Below, one piece after another: positions 9,271-17,022 of a stretch of DNA of 56,134 bases. Source of the stretch: Pseudomonadota bacterium (GTDB taxonomy: Bacteria; Pseudomonadota; Gammaproteobacteria; Xanthomonadales; Xanthomonadaceae). The first letter of the stretch is position 1, and each line of letters starts with the position of its first letter. The stretch is from positions 1 through 56,134 of the forward strand of contig CAUJIN010000011.1 in the NCBI GenBank assembly GCA_963205495.1. The letters run 5' to 3'. Made by a program: the position numbers and the translations under genes. The notes beneath the pieces are model-generated. The model ran no database searches. It was not told the DNA's origin and worked only from the letters and a program-made list of their open reading frames with translations.

Positions 9271-10157
9271 CGGGATTCTCCGCGAGAGGGCGAGCCGTCG
9301 GCTTGCAGCGTGCTCAGGAAAGCAGAAATGGTTCGAGTAAAAGCGTCATTGTCGTCACCCACCACCATGTGGGTGGCCTCGGGCAGGCGGACGTGATGCG
9401 CGTGCGGCACCAGCGAGAGGAATTCGCGCACGTGGGTCTCGTTCACCAGCTCGCTGCGCCCGCCGCTGACCAGCAGGACCGGAACCTCGATGCGCCGGGC
9501 GGCCTCGATCAGGAGCGCCTGGTACTCCTCGCCGCGCCGGCCGATCGAGTCGACCATGCGCGGGTCCCAGTGCCAGCGCCAGCGCCCGGCCGGCGTTCGG
9601 GACAGGATTTTTTCCAGGTCCGCCGGCGACTTGCGCGCGCGATGCGGCAGGTAGCCGGCGATCTCGTCGGCGGCGTGCTCCAGACTCTCGAAGCCGTCCG
9701 GGTGGGCGGTCATGAAGCCCAGGATGCGCTCCACGCCGGCGGCCTCCCAGCGCGGGGTGATGTCCGCCAGCACCAGCGCGCGGAACGGCGGCGGGTCGCG
9801 GTGACCCTGGGAGAACAGTCCGAGCAAGCCCCCCATCGAGGCACCGACCAGCACCGGCGGCTGCGCCTCCGCGTCGGCCAGCCGCGTCAGATCGTCGATG
9901 AACTGCTCCAGCGCATAGTCCTGCTCCGGCGGGTTCCAGAGGCTCTGGCCGTGCCCGCGGGCGTCGAAGCTGGTGCCCGAATAGCCCTGCGCTTCCAGCT
10001 GCCGTGCAGCGCGCGTCCACGCCAGGCGCGTCTGGCCAAATCCGTGTGCGAACAGCAGGTTGGGCTGCGGCGAGCGTCCCGCAAAGCGTTCCAGCGCGAT
10101 CGGGCCGGAATAGCTGTGGACGGACGCTTCGGATGCGGGCGGAAACTGGGATACCAT
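9267..10157 (-). CDS. Alpha/beta-fold hydrolase
   Basis: Predicted 296-residue hydrolase. The oxyanion-hole region FAHGFGQTRLAW, the nucleophile elbow VGASMGG (Ser) and the late His in EATHMVVGD fit the alpha/beta hydrolase fold; the acid is probably in the SGGRSELV segment. It heads the operon with fadE, suggesting work on an acyl ester or thioester, but the substrate is unknown. I start it at the ATG at 10157 (MVSQFPP). The frame is open further upstream, but that extension runs through the promoter and operator. The predicted transcription start falls at about the same base as this ATG. Confidence 0.88.
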   Translation of the reverse strand: MVSQFPPASEASVHSYSGPIALERFAGRSPQPNLLFAHGFGQTRLAWTRAARQLEAQGYSGTSFDARGHGQSLWNPPEQDYALEQFIDDLTRLADAEAQPPVLVGASMGGLLGLFSQGHRDPPPFRALVLADITPRWEAAGVERILGFMTAHPDGFESLEHAADEIAGYLPHRARKSPADLEKILSRTPAGRWRWHWDPRMVDSIGRRGEEYQALLIEAARRIEVPVLLVSGGRSELVNETHVREFLSLVPHAHHVRLPEATHMVVGDDNDAFTRTISAFLSTLQADGSPSRGESR

Positions 10158-10209
10158 ACATATTAGTATGTTGACGGCGGCAACACCTGTCAATACGCAC
10201 CCGTATGGT
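10153..10209. promoter_or_regulatory. Divergent promoter with two ATAC-N6-GTAT operators
   Basis: Two identical dyads, ATAC-N6-GTAT at 10156-10169 and 10193-10206, have centres 37 bases apart. On the minus strand, TTGACA (10193-10188), 17 bases and CATACT (10170-10165) form a good sigma-70 promoter for hydrolase-fadE whose -10 lies in the first dyad. On the plus strand TTGACG (10171-10176) faces it and could serve tetR with a weak -10 in the second dyad. The layout predicts simultaneous repression of the fadE operon and autorepression of tetR. Confidence 0.75.
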
Positions 10210-10265
10210 AAGTTTGTCCGCCGACTTCCTCCCGCCCCGATCACCGTTTCCCGGAGTCACGCCTG

Positions 10266-10865
10266 ATGAGCGCAGCCGCCACCCTTTCAGCCAAGGCCGA
10301 ACGCACCAGTCGCCTGAGCGCTTCGGACTGGGCCGTGGCGGCCTTGGACCTGATCGCCGAGGAAGGCGTCCGGGCGGTGGCGGTCGAGCCGCTGGCGCGC
10401 CGTCTCGGGGTGACCAAGGGCAGCTTCTACTGGCACTTTCCCTCGCGTGACGCCCTGCTGCAGGCCGCGTTGGAGCGCTGGGAGCAGGTCGAACTGGACG
10501 AGGTCTTCGCCCAGCTCGAAGCCATCGCCGATCCGCGCCAGCGCATGCGCGAGCTGTTCCGCCGCGTCGCCCACGAGGTGCGCTCGCACGTGATCTACTC
10601 GGAGCTGCTCAAGGCGCTGGACCACCCCGCCGTGCAGCCGGTGATGCAGCGCGTCTCCAAGCGCCGCCTCGACTACCTCATGCTGGCCTTCCGCCAGGTC
10701 GGCATGCCGCGGGCCGAGGCCCAGAACCGCGCGCACCTGACCTACGCCGCCTACGTCGGCTTCCTGCAGCTCTCCCTGCAGCTGCGCCAGCCGCGCCTGC
10801 AGCACGCCGAGTTCGAGGCCTATGTGGACCACGTCATGGCGACGCTGATCCCGGCAGGCGAGTGA
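10266..10865 (+). CDS. TetR-family transcriptional regulator
   Basis: Predicted 199-residue repressor. The N-terminal helix-turn-helix is typical of TetR: ALDLIAEEGVRAVAVEPLARRLGVTKGSFYWHFPSRDALLQAAL, residues roughly 25-70. The C-terminal two thirds are helical and would bind a ligand, plausibly an acyl-CoA or fatty acid given the divergent hydrolase-fadE operon. GGAG stands nine bases before the ATG. By position and operator sharing it probably represses both its own gene and the operon. The ligand is inference; PsrA-like and FadR-like TetR proteins show the same genomic logic. Confidence 0.9.
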   Translation: MSAAATLSAKAERTSRLSASDWAVAALDLIAEEGVRAVAVEPLARRLGVTKGSFYWHFPSRDALLQAALERWEQVELDEVFAQLEAIADPRQRMRELFRRVAHEVRSHVIYSELLKALDHPAVQPVMQRVSKRRLDYLMLAFRQVGMPRAEAQNRAHLTYAAYVGFLQLSLQLRQPRLQHAEFEAYVDHVMATLIPAGE

Positions 10866-10951
10866 GGTGCGATCCAGTGCACGAAGTGTTGCCTGGAAGC
10901 AACAGGTGTTGCGTGCGCCCGCCGGCGACACTTCCACCATTAAAATTTTGT

Positions 10952-11029
10952 TGTTATGATCCGGCGCTGCTGCAGGATCGGGGGTGACTTCGTTCGGCGG
11001 CAAGCGTTGAGGAACGCGGGGTTTCCCCG
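10952..11029 (+). promoter_or_regulatory. Extended -10 promoter and structured 5' leader of the TonB-dependent receptor
   Basis: TGT-TATGAT at 10952-10960 is an extended -10 element in an AT-rich patch, placing the transcript start near 10967 and giving a leader of about 110 bases. The leader holds two adjacent short hairpins, GCGTT/AACGC (11004-11017) and CGGGG/CCCCG (11017-11029), and G-runs at 10980-10984 and 11018-11021. The receptor's ribosome binding site GGAGAG follows just before the ATG. Confidence 0.55.
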
Positions 11030-11077
11030 GCTTCCGCACAACCCAAACCACTCTTACACAGAAGTTGGAGAGAGAGA

Positions 11078-13834
11078 ATGAAGTTCACTCGCAATCTACT
11101 GAGCAGCGCGGTGCGCACCTGCCTCGTGCTCGGCGCCACCGGCGTGATTGGCCTCACCGCCAACACGGCCTTCGCGCAGGACAACGGCGAAGAAGCCACC
11201 AAGCTGGACCGCATCGAAGTCACCGGTTCGCGCATCAAGCGCGCCGACATTGAAGGCTCGCTGCCGGTCGTCGTGATCGACCGCGCGCAGATCGAAGCCA
11301 GCGGCACCATCACGGTGGCCGACTTCCTGCGCGACACCTCGTTCAACAGCTTCGGTTCCTACCAGAGCTCCTCGGGCAGTTCGGGCCTCGGTGCCACGAC
11401 CGTCAGCATGCGCGGCCTCGGCGCCGAGCGCACCCTGATCCTGATCGACGGCCGCCGCGCCCCGACCGCGCCGCAGCTCGGCCAGGGCCAGGACCTCAAC
11501 TCGATCCCGCTGGCTGCGGTCGAGCGCTTTGAAATCCTCAGCGACGGTGCCTCGGCCGTGTACGGCTCCGACGCGCTGGGCGGCGTGATCAACATCATCA
11601 CCCGCAAGGACTTCGACGGCGTTCAGATCAGCTTCGGCATGGGTCGCCCGACCCGCGACGGCGGCGACACCGAAGAAGGCAGCGTCATCATCGGCAGCTC
11701 CAGCGACCGCGGTCGCGTGCTTGCCGGCGCCTCCTATGCGCAGCGCGACATCATCTTCAACCGCGACCGCGACTACTGGTATCCGGGTCCGGGCTCTTCG
11801 GTCTACTCGAACAACTTCGCGACCCGCATCTCCACCGCGGCGTCCGCTCGCCTGAGGCATCCGGACTACGGCACCGCCGTTCCGGGCCTGTGCACCAACG
11901 GCGACGACAGCGACGGCTTCTGGCTGGCACCGACCAAGGTCTGCCAGTTCAACCACAAGGCCGTGTCGGCCAGCATCTCCGACATGAAGAACAACTCGGT
12001 GTTCGCGCGTGGTGACTACCAGATCAACGACGACTGGACGTTCTACTTCGACACCAGCTCCACCAAGGCGTCCGCTTTCGGCCGCTACGCCCCGGTTCCC
12101 TCCAGCCCGTTCCCGGGCGGTGCGATCCGCCTCGTCGCCGGCAGCCCCAACCATCCGGGCACCGCGCCTGAAGATGGCGGCCTGAACCCGTTCTACGACG
12201 CCTACTACGCGCAGTTCGCCAATCAGGACCTGTTCCTGTTCCACCGCTTCGCCGCGCTGGGCAACCGCGACTCGTACTCGGAAATGACCACCAACAACTA
12301 CACGGGTGGCTTCCAGGGCATGGTCGGCAGCGTCGAGCTGGACTTCGGCGCGCGCTACGTCGTGAGCCGCGGCTGGGACAAGGGCGAGAACTACGTTGTC
12401 GGTGGCCTGGCGCAGGCGCCGATCACCTCGGGCGAGTACAACATCTACGATCCGTTCGCCGGCAACCCGAACGGCCTCGGCTTCACCACCACCATCCTGC
12501 GTGACCTCAAGACCTCCAACAAGGAGTTCTACGGCAACGCCAACTTCGACCTGTTCCAGCTCAGCGGCGGTACGGCTGCCGCCGTGGTCGGCGCCGAGTA
12601 CCGCGAAGAGTACTACCAGGACAACTACGATCCGCTGTCCGAGTCCGGTCAGGTCGTGGGTTCGGCCGGCAACTCCGCGGCGGGTGGCCGCGATGTGAAG
12701 GCGGTGTACTTCGAAGTCCTGTTCCCGTTCCTCAGCAACTTCGAGGTTGACATCGCGGGCCGTTACGACGAGTACAGCGACTACGGCAGCGACTTCGCTC
12801 CCAAGGTCTCCTTCCGCTGGCAGCCGCTCGACAGCCTGACCCTGCGTGCCTCCTACGGCGAGGGCTTCCGCGCCCCGTCGCTGGACATCCTCACGGCCAA
12901 GCCCTCGTTCAGCGCGGATGACAGCAGCGACCGCGCCACCTGCATCATGTACACCGGCAACCCGAGCTGCACCACGCAGATCTCGACCTGGCGCATCGCC
13001 AACCCGAACCTGACCTCGGAGCAGTCCGAGCAGTTCAGCATCGGCGCGGTGTGGGATGCCACCAACTGGCTGAACCTGAGCCTTGATTACTACAACATCG
13101 AGATCAGCGACCAGATCGCCTTCATCGGCGCCAGCACGATCACCTCCTGCCTGCGCGGCAGCGCCACCATGTGCCCGACCGGCCTGTCCTTCCTGCCGAC
13201 CGGCTCCTCGGCCACCGCGCCGAATCCCTCGCTGGGTCTGGGCCTCGAGCTGGATCCGACCACGGGCGGCATCGTGCTGGCGCAGACCGGCTACGCCAAC
13301 CTCGGCACGGTCAGCACCGAAGGCTATGACTTCACCGCCCGTACCAACTTCGACCTGGGCAACTTCGGCTCGCTGCGCAATCAGCTGACCGTGAGCTATG
13401 TGGCCGATCAGCACACCAACGACAACGACAGCTACGTCGGTCAGCCGGGTGCCCCGCGCATGCGCGCCGGCCTGCTGAACACCTGGGCGCTGAACGACTT
13501 CGAGGTGAACTGGAACGTCAACTACATCCACCACACCCACTCGTGGACCTACCGCGACTGGATCGGTGAGACGATGAACGGCTACACCGGTTCCTTCGCG
13601 GAGTACTCCGAGGGTCTGGTCGGCAAGACCATGCCGTCGTACGTGTCGCACGACATCCAGGTCAGCTACAAGGCTCCGTGGGATGCCACGGTTTCGCTCG
13701 GCGTGCGCAATGCCTTCGATCGCGATCCGAGCTACGACTACTACTATCTGCACTACAGCGCGGACTCGGTCGACACCGACCTGTATGACGTGTGGGGTCG
13801 CGTGCCGTACTTCCGCTACGTCCAGCGCTTCTGA
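11078..13834 (+). CDS. TonB-dependent outer-membrane receptor
   Basis: Predicted 918-residue ligand-gated outer-membrane channel powered by TonB-ExbBD. A signal peptide ends near AFAQ-DNGEE. The TonB box region is KLDRIEVTGSRIKRADIEG, followed by the plug domain (VTVSMRGLGAERTLILIDGRR, then SDGASAVYGSDALGGVINIITRKDF) at about residues 60-180. The beta-barrel ends in the aromatic residue Phe (FRYVQRF), as outer-membrane proteins do. The VTGSRIKR start of the plug is typical of the large receptor families expanded in Xanthomonadales. No neighbouring uptake or degradation gene reveals the substrate. A strong terminator follows the stop. Confidence 0.95.
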   Translation: MKFTRNLLSSAVRTCLVLGATGVIGLTANTAFAQDNGEEATKLDRIEVTGSRIKRADIEGSLPVVVIDRAQIEASGTITVADFLRDTSFNSFGSYQSSSGSSGLGATTVSMRGLGAERTLILIDGRRAPTAPQLGQGQDLNSIPLAAVERFEILSDGASAVYGSDALGGVINIITRKDFDGVQISFGMGRPTRDGGDTEEGSVIIGSSSDRGRVLAGASYAQRDIIFNRDRDYWYPGPGSSVYSNNFATRISTAASARLRHPDYGTAVPGLCTNGDDSDGFWLAPTKVCQFNHKAVSASISDMKNNSVFARGDYQINDDWTFYFDTSSTKASAFGRYAPVPSSPFPGGAIRLVAGSPNHPGTAPEDGGLNPFYDAYYAQFANQDLFLFHRFAALGNRDSYSEMTTNNYTGGFQGMVGSVELDFGARYVVSRGWDKGENYVVGGLAQAPITSGEYNIYDPFAGNPNGLGFTTTILRDLKTSNKEFYGNANFDLFQLSGGTAAAVVGAEYREEYYQDNYDPLSESGQVVGSAGNSAAGGRDVKAVYFEVLFPFLSNFEVDIAGRYDEYSDYGSDFAPKVSFRWQPLDSLTLRASYGEGFRAPSLDILTAKPSFSADDSSDRATCIMYTGNPSCTTQISTWRIANPNLTSEQSEQFSIGAVWDATNWLNLSLDYYNIEISDQIAFIGASTITSCLRGSATMCPTGLSFLPTGSSATAPNPSLGLGLELDPTTGGIVLAQTGYANLGTVSTEGYDFTARTNFDLGNFGSLRNQLTVSYVADQHTNDNDSYVGQPGAPRMRAGLLNTWALNDFEVNWNVNYIHHTHSWTYRDWIGETMNGYTGSFAEYSEGLVGKTMPSYVSHDIQVSYKAPWDATVSLGVRNAFDRDPSYDYYYLHYSADSVDTDLYDVWGRVPYFRYVQRF

Positions 13835-13867
13835 TCCCTGCGGATCGACAGCGTAAAGCGGTACCTG

Positions 13868-13898
13868 GAGGGGCCTCGCAAGAGGCCCCTCTTTTTTT
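13868..13898 (+). terminator. Rho-independent terminator of the TonB-dependent receptor
   Basis: A perfect 10-bp stem GAGGGGCCTC / GAGGCCCCTC with a GCAA tetraloop is followed by seven T. It lies 34 bases after the receptor stop, so the receptor is monocistronic. Confidence 0.95.
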
Positions 13899-13952
13899 CA
13901 GGGCGTGGCTGGGCGGGCATTCCTTCCTGGCGCGGCCGCAGGATCGAGTCGC

Positions 13953-13958
13953 TACAAT
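13953..13958 (+). promoter_or_regulatory. Probable -10 element for the methyltransferase gene
   Basis: TACAAT lies 71 bases before the methyltransferase ATG and after the receptor terminator. No clear -35 was found at 16-18 bases upstream. Confidence 0.4.
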
Positions 13959-14029
13959 GAGCCACTCGCATCGGGAATGGCGCTCAGGCGCCTCCCGTGC
14001 CGCAGCGCCACATTCCGAAGGAAGATTCC

Positions 14030-15022
14030 ATGACGCAGCCATCGACCGCGACCCCGCAGATCAGCCGCAGCGATGCCTGGTCGCACTACTGGGTGACAGG
14101 AGTCCAGCACTCCTGCCCCGGGAGTTTCTCCGCCAACTACACCGGCCGGATCGGGAAGTTCTGGGAGGACGTGTTTGCGGAGCTGGCCGAGCAGGCGCGC
14201 GTTCTGGACGCCTGCTGCGGCAACGCCACCATGAGCCAGCTGCTGCTGGATTCGCAGTACGGCGCGCAGGTGGCGGGCGTGGATGCCGTGGATGCGGCGC
14301 GGGTGGATCCGCACTGGCTGCGCGATGCGCCCGAACAGGTCGCAGCACGCTTCCACCTGCATCCGGAAACCGATGTCGCGGCGATGCCCTTCGCCGCGGC
14401 GAGCTTCGATCTTTGCATCAGCCACTACGGCATCGAATACGCCGGCGCGCCCGCGCTGCGCGAATGCTCGCGCGTGCTCCGACCGGGCGGACGACTGGCT
14501 GCGGTCATGCACCATGCCGACAGCTTGCCGGTTCGGATCGCGCTCGAGGAAATTGCCCACATCGATTGGCTGCTGTCCGACGAGGGACTGCTCGCCTGCG
14601 CGCAGGCACTGATCCCGTCGCTGGCGCGCGCCGGCACGCCGGAAGGGCGCGAGGCGCTCAGATCCGACGCACAGGCCAATGCGTCGCGGGCTGCCTTCAA
14701 CGCGGCGTTGCAGGCGGTGAAGACGCGCATCGACAGCGCGCATTGGGCCGACGTGTTGCTGGAGCAGCGCGAGCTCCTGATGCAGCTCGTATCACAGGTG
14801 CCTCATCTTGGTGCGGCGGTGGCCATTCAATATCTGGAGCAGATGCGCGAAGCGTTGCGGGCGGCGCGCCTGCGGCAGCAGGAATTGCGCGAGTTCGCGC
14901 TGGACGAGGCCGGCATCAGCAGGCTTTTCGAGAGTTTCGACGGCTCGCTGGACCGTCGTGAAGTGCTGCACTTCGAGAACGGCGAAATCGCCGGTTGGGC
15001 GCTCGTGGCGACCCGCGCCTGA
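14030..15022 (+). CDS. Class I SAM-dependent methyltransferase
   Basis: Predicted 330-residue methyltransferase. The SAM-binding motif I is RVLDACCGNATMSQLLL (with Cys-Cys-Gly-Asn in place of the usual GxGxG); motif II is QVAGVDAVD and the post-motif FDLCISHYGIEYAG and VLRPGGRLAAVMHH match methyltransferase type 11. The C-terminal third is helical with no recognised domain. I start at the ATG of MTQPST because AAGGAAG stands about seven bases upstream. It probably has its own promoter. The substrate is not predictable; the following radA gene is 49 bases downstream and may be cotranscribed. Confidence 0.85.
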   Translation: MTQPSTATPQISRSDAWSHYWVTGVQHSCPGSFSANYTGRIGKFWEDVFAELAEQARVLDACCGNATMSQLLLDSQYGAQVAGVDAVDAARVDPHWLRDAPEQVAARFHLHPETDVAAMPFAAASFDLCISHYGIEYAGAPALRECSRVLRPGGRLAAVMHHADSLPVRIALEEIAHIDWLLSDEGLLACAQALIPSLARAGTPEGREALRSDAQANASRAAFNAALQAVKTRIDSAHWADVLLEQRELLMQLVSQVPHLGAAVAIQYLEQMREALRAARLRQQELREFALDEAGISRLFESFDGSLDRREVLHFENGEIAGWALVATRA

Positions 15023-15071
15023 GCGGATCTGCGACGCTGCGCGATCGCGTTCGTTTCTTCCGGAGCCCGGC

Positions 15072-16445
15072 ATGGCCAAATCCAAAACCGCCTACGTTTG
15101 CTCCGAGTGCGGCGCCACCGCCAGCAAGTGGCAGGGCCAATGCCCCGACTGCGGGGTGTGGAACACGCTGACCGAATTCGCGCTGGAGTCGGCCGCCGAA
15201 GGCAAGGCGCGCGGCGCGCGCGGCGGCTATGCGGGCGCGGGCGGTGCGGCGCAGGTGACGCGCCTTGCCGATGTGGCGCAAAGCGAGGAAATCCGCCAAT
15301 CCACCGGCATCGGCGAACTGGATCGGGTACTCGGCGGCGGGCTGGTGGAAGGCTCGGTGGTGCTGATCGGAGGCGATCCGGGCATCGGCAAGTCCACCCT
15401 GCTGCTGCAGGCGGTCGCGGCGATGGAAGCGCGCCTGCCGGGCCTCTACGTCACCGGCGAGGAAAGCCTGGGCCAGGTCAGCGGGCGCGCCGCGCGTCTG
15501 GGACTGGCGCTGGGCGGGCTGCGCTGCCTCACCGAAACCTGCGTCGAGCGCATCCTGCCCCAGCTGGTGAGGGAAAAGCCGCGGCTGGTGGTGATCGATT
15601 CGATCCAGACCATGTACTCCGAACCGCTCGCGGCGGCGCCGGGCTCGGTCAGCCAGGTGCGCGAATCGGCCGCCAAGCTGGTGCGCTTCGCCAAGGAAAC
15701 CGGCACCGCCGTGTTCCTGGTCGGCCACGTCACCAAGGAGGGCGGCATCGCGGGACCGCGCGTGCTCGAACACATGGTCGACGCGGTGCTGTACTTCGAG
15801 GGCGAATCGGGCAGCCGCTTCCGCGTGCTGCGGGCCTTCAAGAACCGCTTCGGCGCGGTCAACGAACTGGGCGTGTTCGCGATGGGCGACGCCGGCCTGC
15901 GCGAGGTGCCCAATCCGTCCGCGATCTTTCTTTCCGGCAGCCGCGAGCCGCAGCCGGGCAGCTGCGTGATGGTCACCCGCGAGGGCACCCGCCCGCTGCT
16001 GGTGGAAGTGCAGGCGCTGGTGGACCAGAGCCCGCTCGCCAACCCGCGCCGCGTGGCGCTCGGTCTGGAGCAGAACCGCCTCGCCATGCTGCTGGCGGTC
16101 ATGCACCGCCATGGCGGCATCGCGGTTTACGACCAGGATGTCTACGTCAACATCGTTGGCGGCATCCGCCTGCAGGAAACCGCCGCCGATCTGCCGGTGC
16201 TTTTGGCGATCCTGTCCAGCCTGCGCGGCCAGCCGCTGGCCGTGCCGACCGTGGCGTTCGGCGAAGTCGGGCTTTCCGGTGAGCTGCGCCCGGTGCCCAA
16301 CGGCGAGGAGCGCCTGCGCGAGGCCGCGACACACGGTTTCCGCCGCGCCATCGTGGCGCGCGCCAACGCGCCGAAAAAACGCTTCGGCGAGCTGGAAGTC
16401 ATCGCCGTCGAACGCCTCGTCGATGCCTTGGAAGCAACGTCGTAG
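15072..16445 (+). CDS. radA: DNA repair protein RadA (Sms)
   Basis: Predicted 457-residue RecA-related helicase that drives branch migration of recombination intermediates. It starts with the C4 zinc finger CSECGATASKWQGQCPDCGVW, followed by the Walker A motif GGDPGIGKSTLL (about residues 98-109), Walker B (LVVIDSIQT), the RadA-specific KNRFG motif near residue 256 and a C-terminal Lon-protease-like domain (VNIVGGIRL, AVPTVAFGEVGLSGELRPV). Every diagnostic element is present and the length is normal. The stop codon TAG is part of a GTAG tetramer that begins a repeat array. Confidence 0.98.
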   Translation: MAKSKTAYVCSECGATASKWQGQCPDCGVWNTLTEFALESAAEGKARGARGGYAGAGGAAQVTRLADVAQSEEIRQSTGIGELDRVLGGGLVEGSVVLIGGDPGIGKSTLLLQAVAAMEARLPGLYVTGEESLGQVSGRAARLGLALGGLRCLTETCVERILPQLVREKPRLVVIDSIQTMYSEPLAAAPGSVSQVRESAAKLVRFAKETGTAVFLVGHVTKEGGIAGPRVLEHMVDAVLYFEGESGSRFRVLRAFKNRFGAVNELGVFAMGDAGLREVPNPSAIFLSGSREPQPGSCVMVTREGTRPLLVEVQALVDQSPLANPRRVALGLEQNRLAMLLAVMHRHGGIAVYDQDVYVNIVGGIRLQETAADLPVLLAILSSLRGQPLAVPTVAFGEVGLSGELRPVPNGEERLREAATHGFRRAIVARANAPKKRFGELEVIAVERLVDALEATS

Positions 16446-16618
16446 GCCGGCTCGAAGCGGTTGGATTTCCTGCACTGGAGGCAGGGCGGAACCCACGCAG
16501 TGGTTTCCGCCGTCCTGCCGAGCGCGATCTTGTAGCTGCCGAGCTTGCTCGGCGGTGTGCGGAGCAAGCTCCGCACCTGCGGTGGTTGTGCGGTGTGCGG
16601 AGCAGGCTCCGCACCTAC
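16442..16618. repeat. REP-like array between radA and pilZ
   Basis: The intergenic space is nearly all palindromes. An imperfect dyad at 16481-16511 (GGCGGAAC to GTTTCCGCC) has a close relative at 38929. Then come GTAG (16532-16535) with GCCGAGC/GCTCGGC (16538-16553), and two 24-base near-identical hairpins built on GTGCGGAGC/GCTCCGCAC (16555-16578 and 16593-16616). The last has GTAG on the minus strand at 16618-16615. This is the layout of GTAG-type REP elements known from Stenotrophomonas and relatives. The outer GTAG tetramers contain the TAG stop codons of radA and pilZ. Confidence 0.85.
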
Positions 16619-17022
16619 AAGGCGTTGTCGTGCTCGCCGAGCACGGAAAGCTCGTGGGTCATGGTCTGGTGGTTGCCGAGGTTCAGTTCGATCAGGCGCT
16701 TGAGCTGGGAAAAGCTGCCCAGGTCGATCTTGACGCAGGTGAACCCCAGCCCTTCCTCGTCATCTATGCGTGCCAGTTCCACGCCCATCGCGATCAGCAC
16801 ACCGCCTTCCAAACGAAGGTCGAGGCGGAAACGGTGGCCGATCGCGCCATTCCAGTCGGGTGGGCGCTCCACCAGCACGCCGGACAGCGAGAGGTCGAGC
16901 AGGCGCGTGTTCCACATGGCGTTGCCCGAATACAGCCGCACGCTGCCGTCGATCGGGAAGCGGTGGAACTTGCGTCCGGCGGCTTGGGGGGCGGTGTGGT
17001 TGAGAGAAGGAAGACTGCTCAT
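16615..17022 (-). CDS. PilZ-domain c-di-GMP-binding protein
   Basis: Predicted 135-residue cytosolic protein with a single PilZ domain. The two c-di-GMP-binding signatures are intact: RKFHR (residues 17-21, the RxxxR motif) and DLSLSG (43-48, the (D/N)xSxxG motif). It has no output domain, so it probably acts through a partner. Its ATG overlaps the stop of ypjD (ATGA), implying coupled translation. Its stop TAG is read from the GTAG end of the downstream REP hairpin. The C-terminal 35 residues (SQLKRLIELNLGNHQTM and on) are helical. Confidence 0.9.
   Translation of the reverse strand: MSSLPSLNHTAPQAAGRKFHRFPIDGSVRLYSGNAMWNTRLLDLSLSGVLVERPPDWNGAIGHRFRLDLRLEGGVLIAMGVELARIDDEEGLGFTCVKIDLGSFSQLKRLIELNLGNHQTMTHELSVLGEHDNAL

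Noticed and set aside
6739..9396. Very long plus-strand open frame opposite fadE
   Set aside because: All conserved motifs are in the fadE strand; this frame is low-complexity Arg/Gln/Ala sequence with no ribosome binding site.
11096..13753. Minus-strand frame opposite the TonB-dependent receptor
   Set aside because: The receptor has a signal peptide, plug and terminal Phe; the antisense product is Val/Ala/Arg-rich with no motif.
16442..16618. CRISPR array at the tandem 24-base repeats
   Set aside because: Only two copies occur, they are perfect palindromes, the spacing is 14 bases and no cas gene is present; a REP array explains them.
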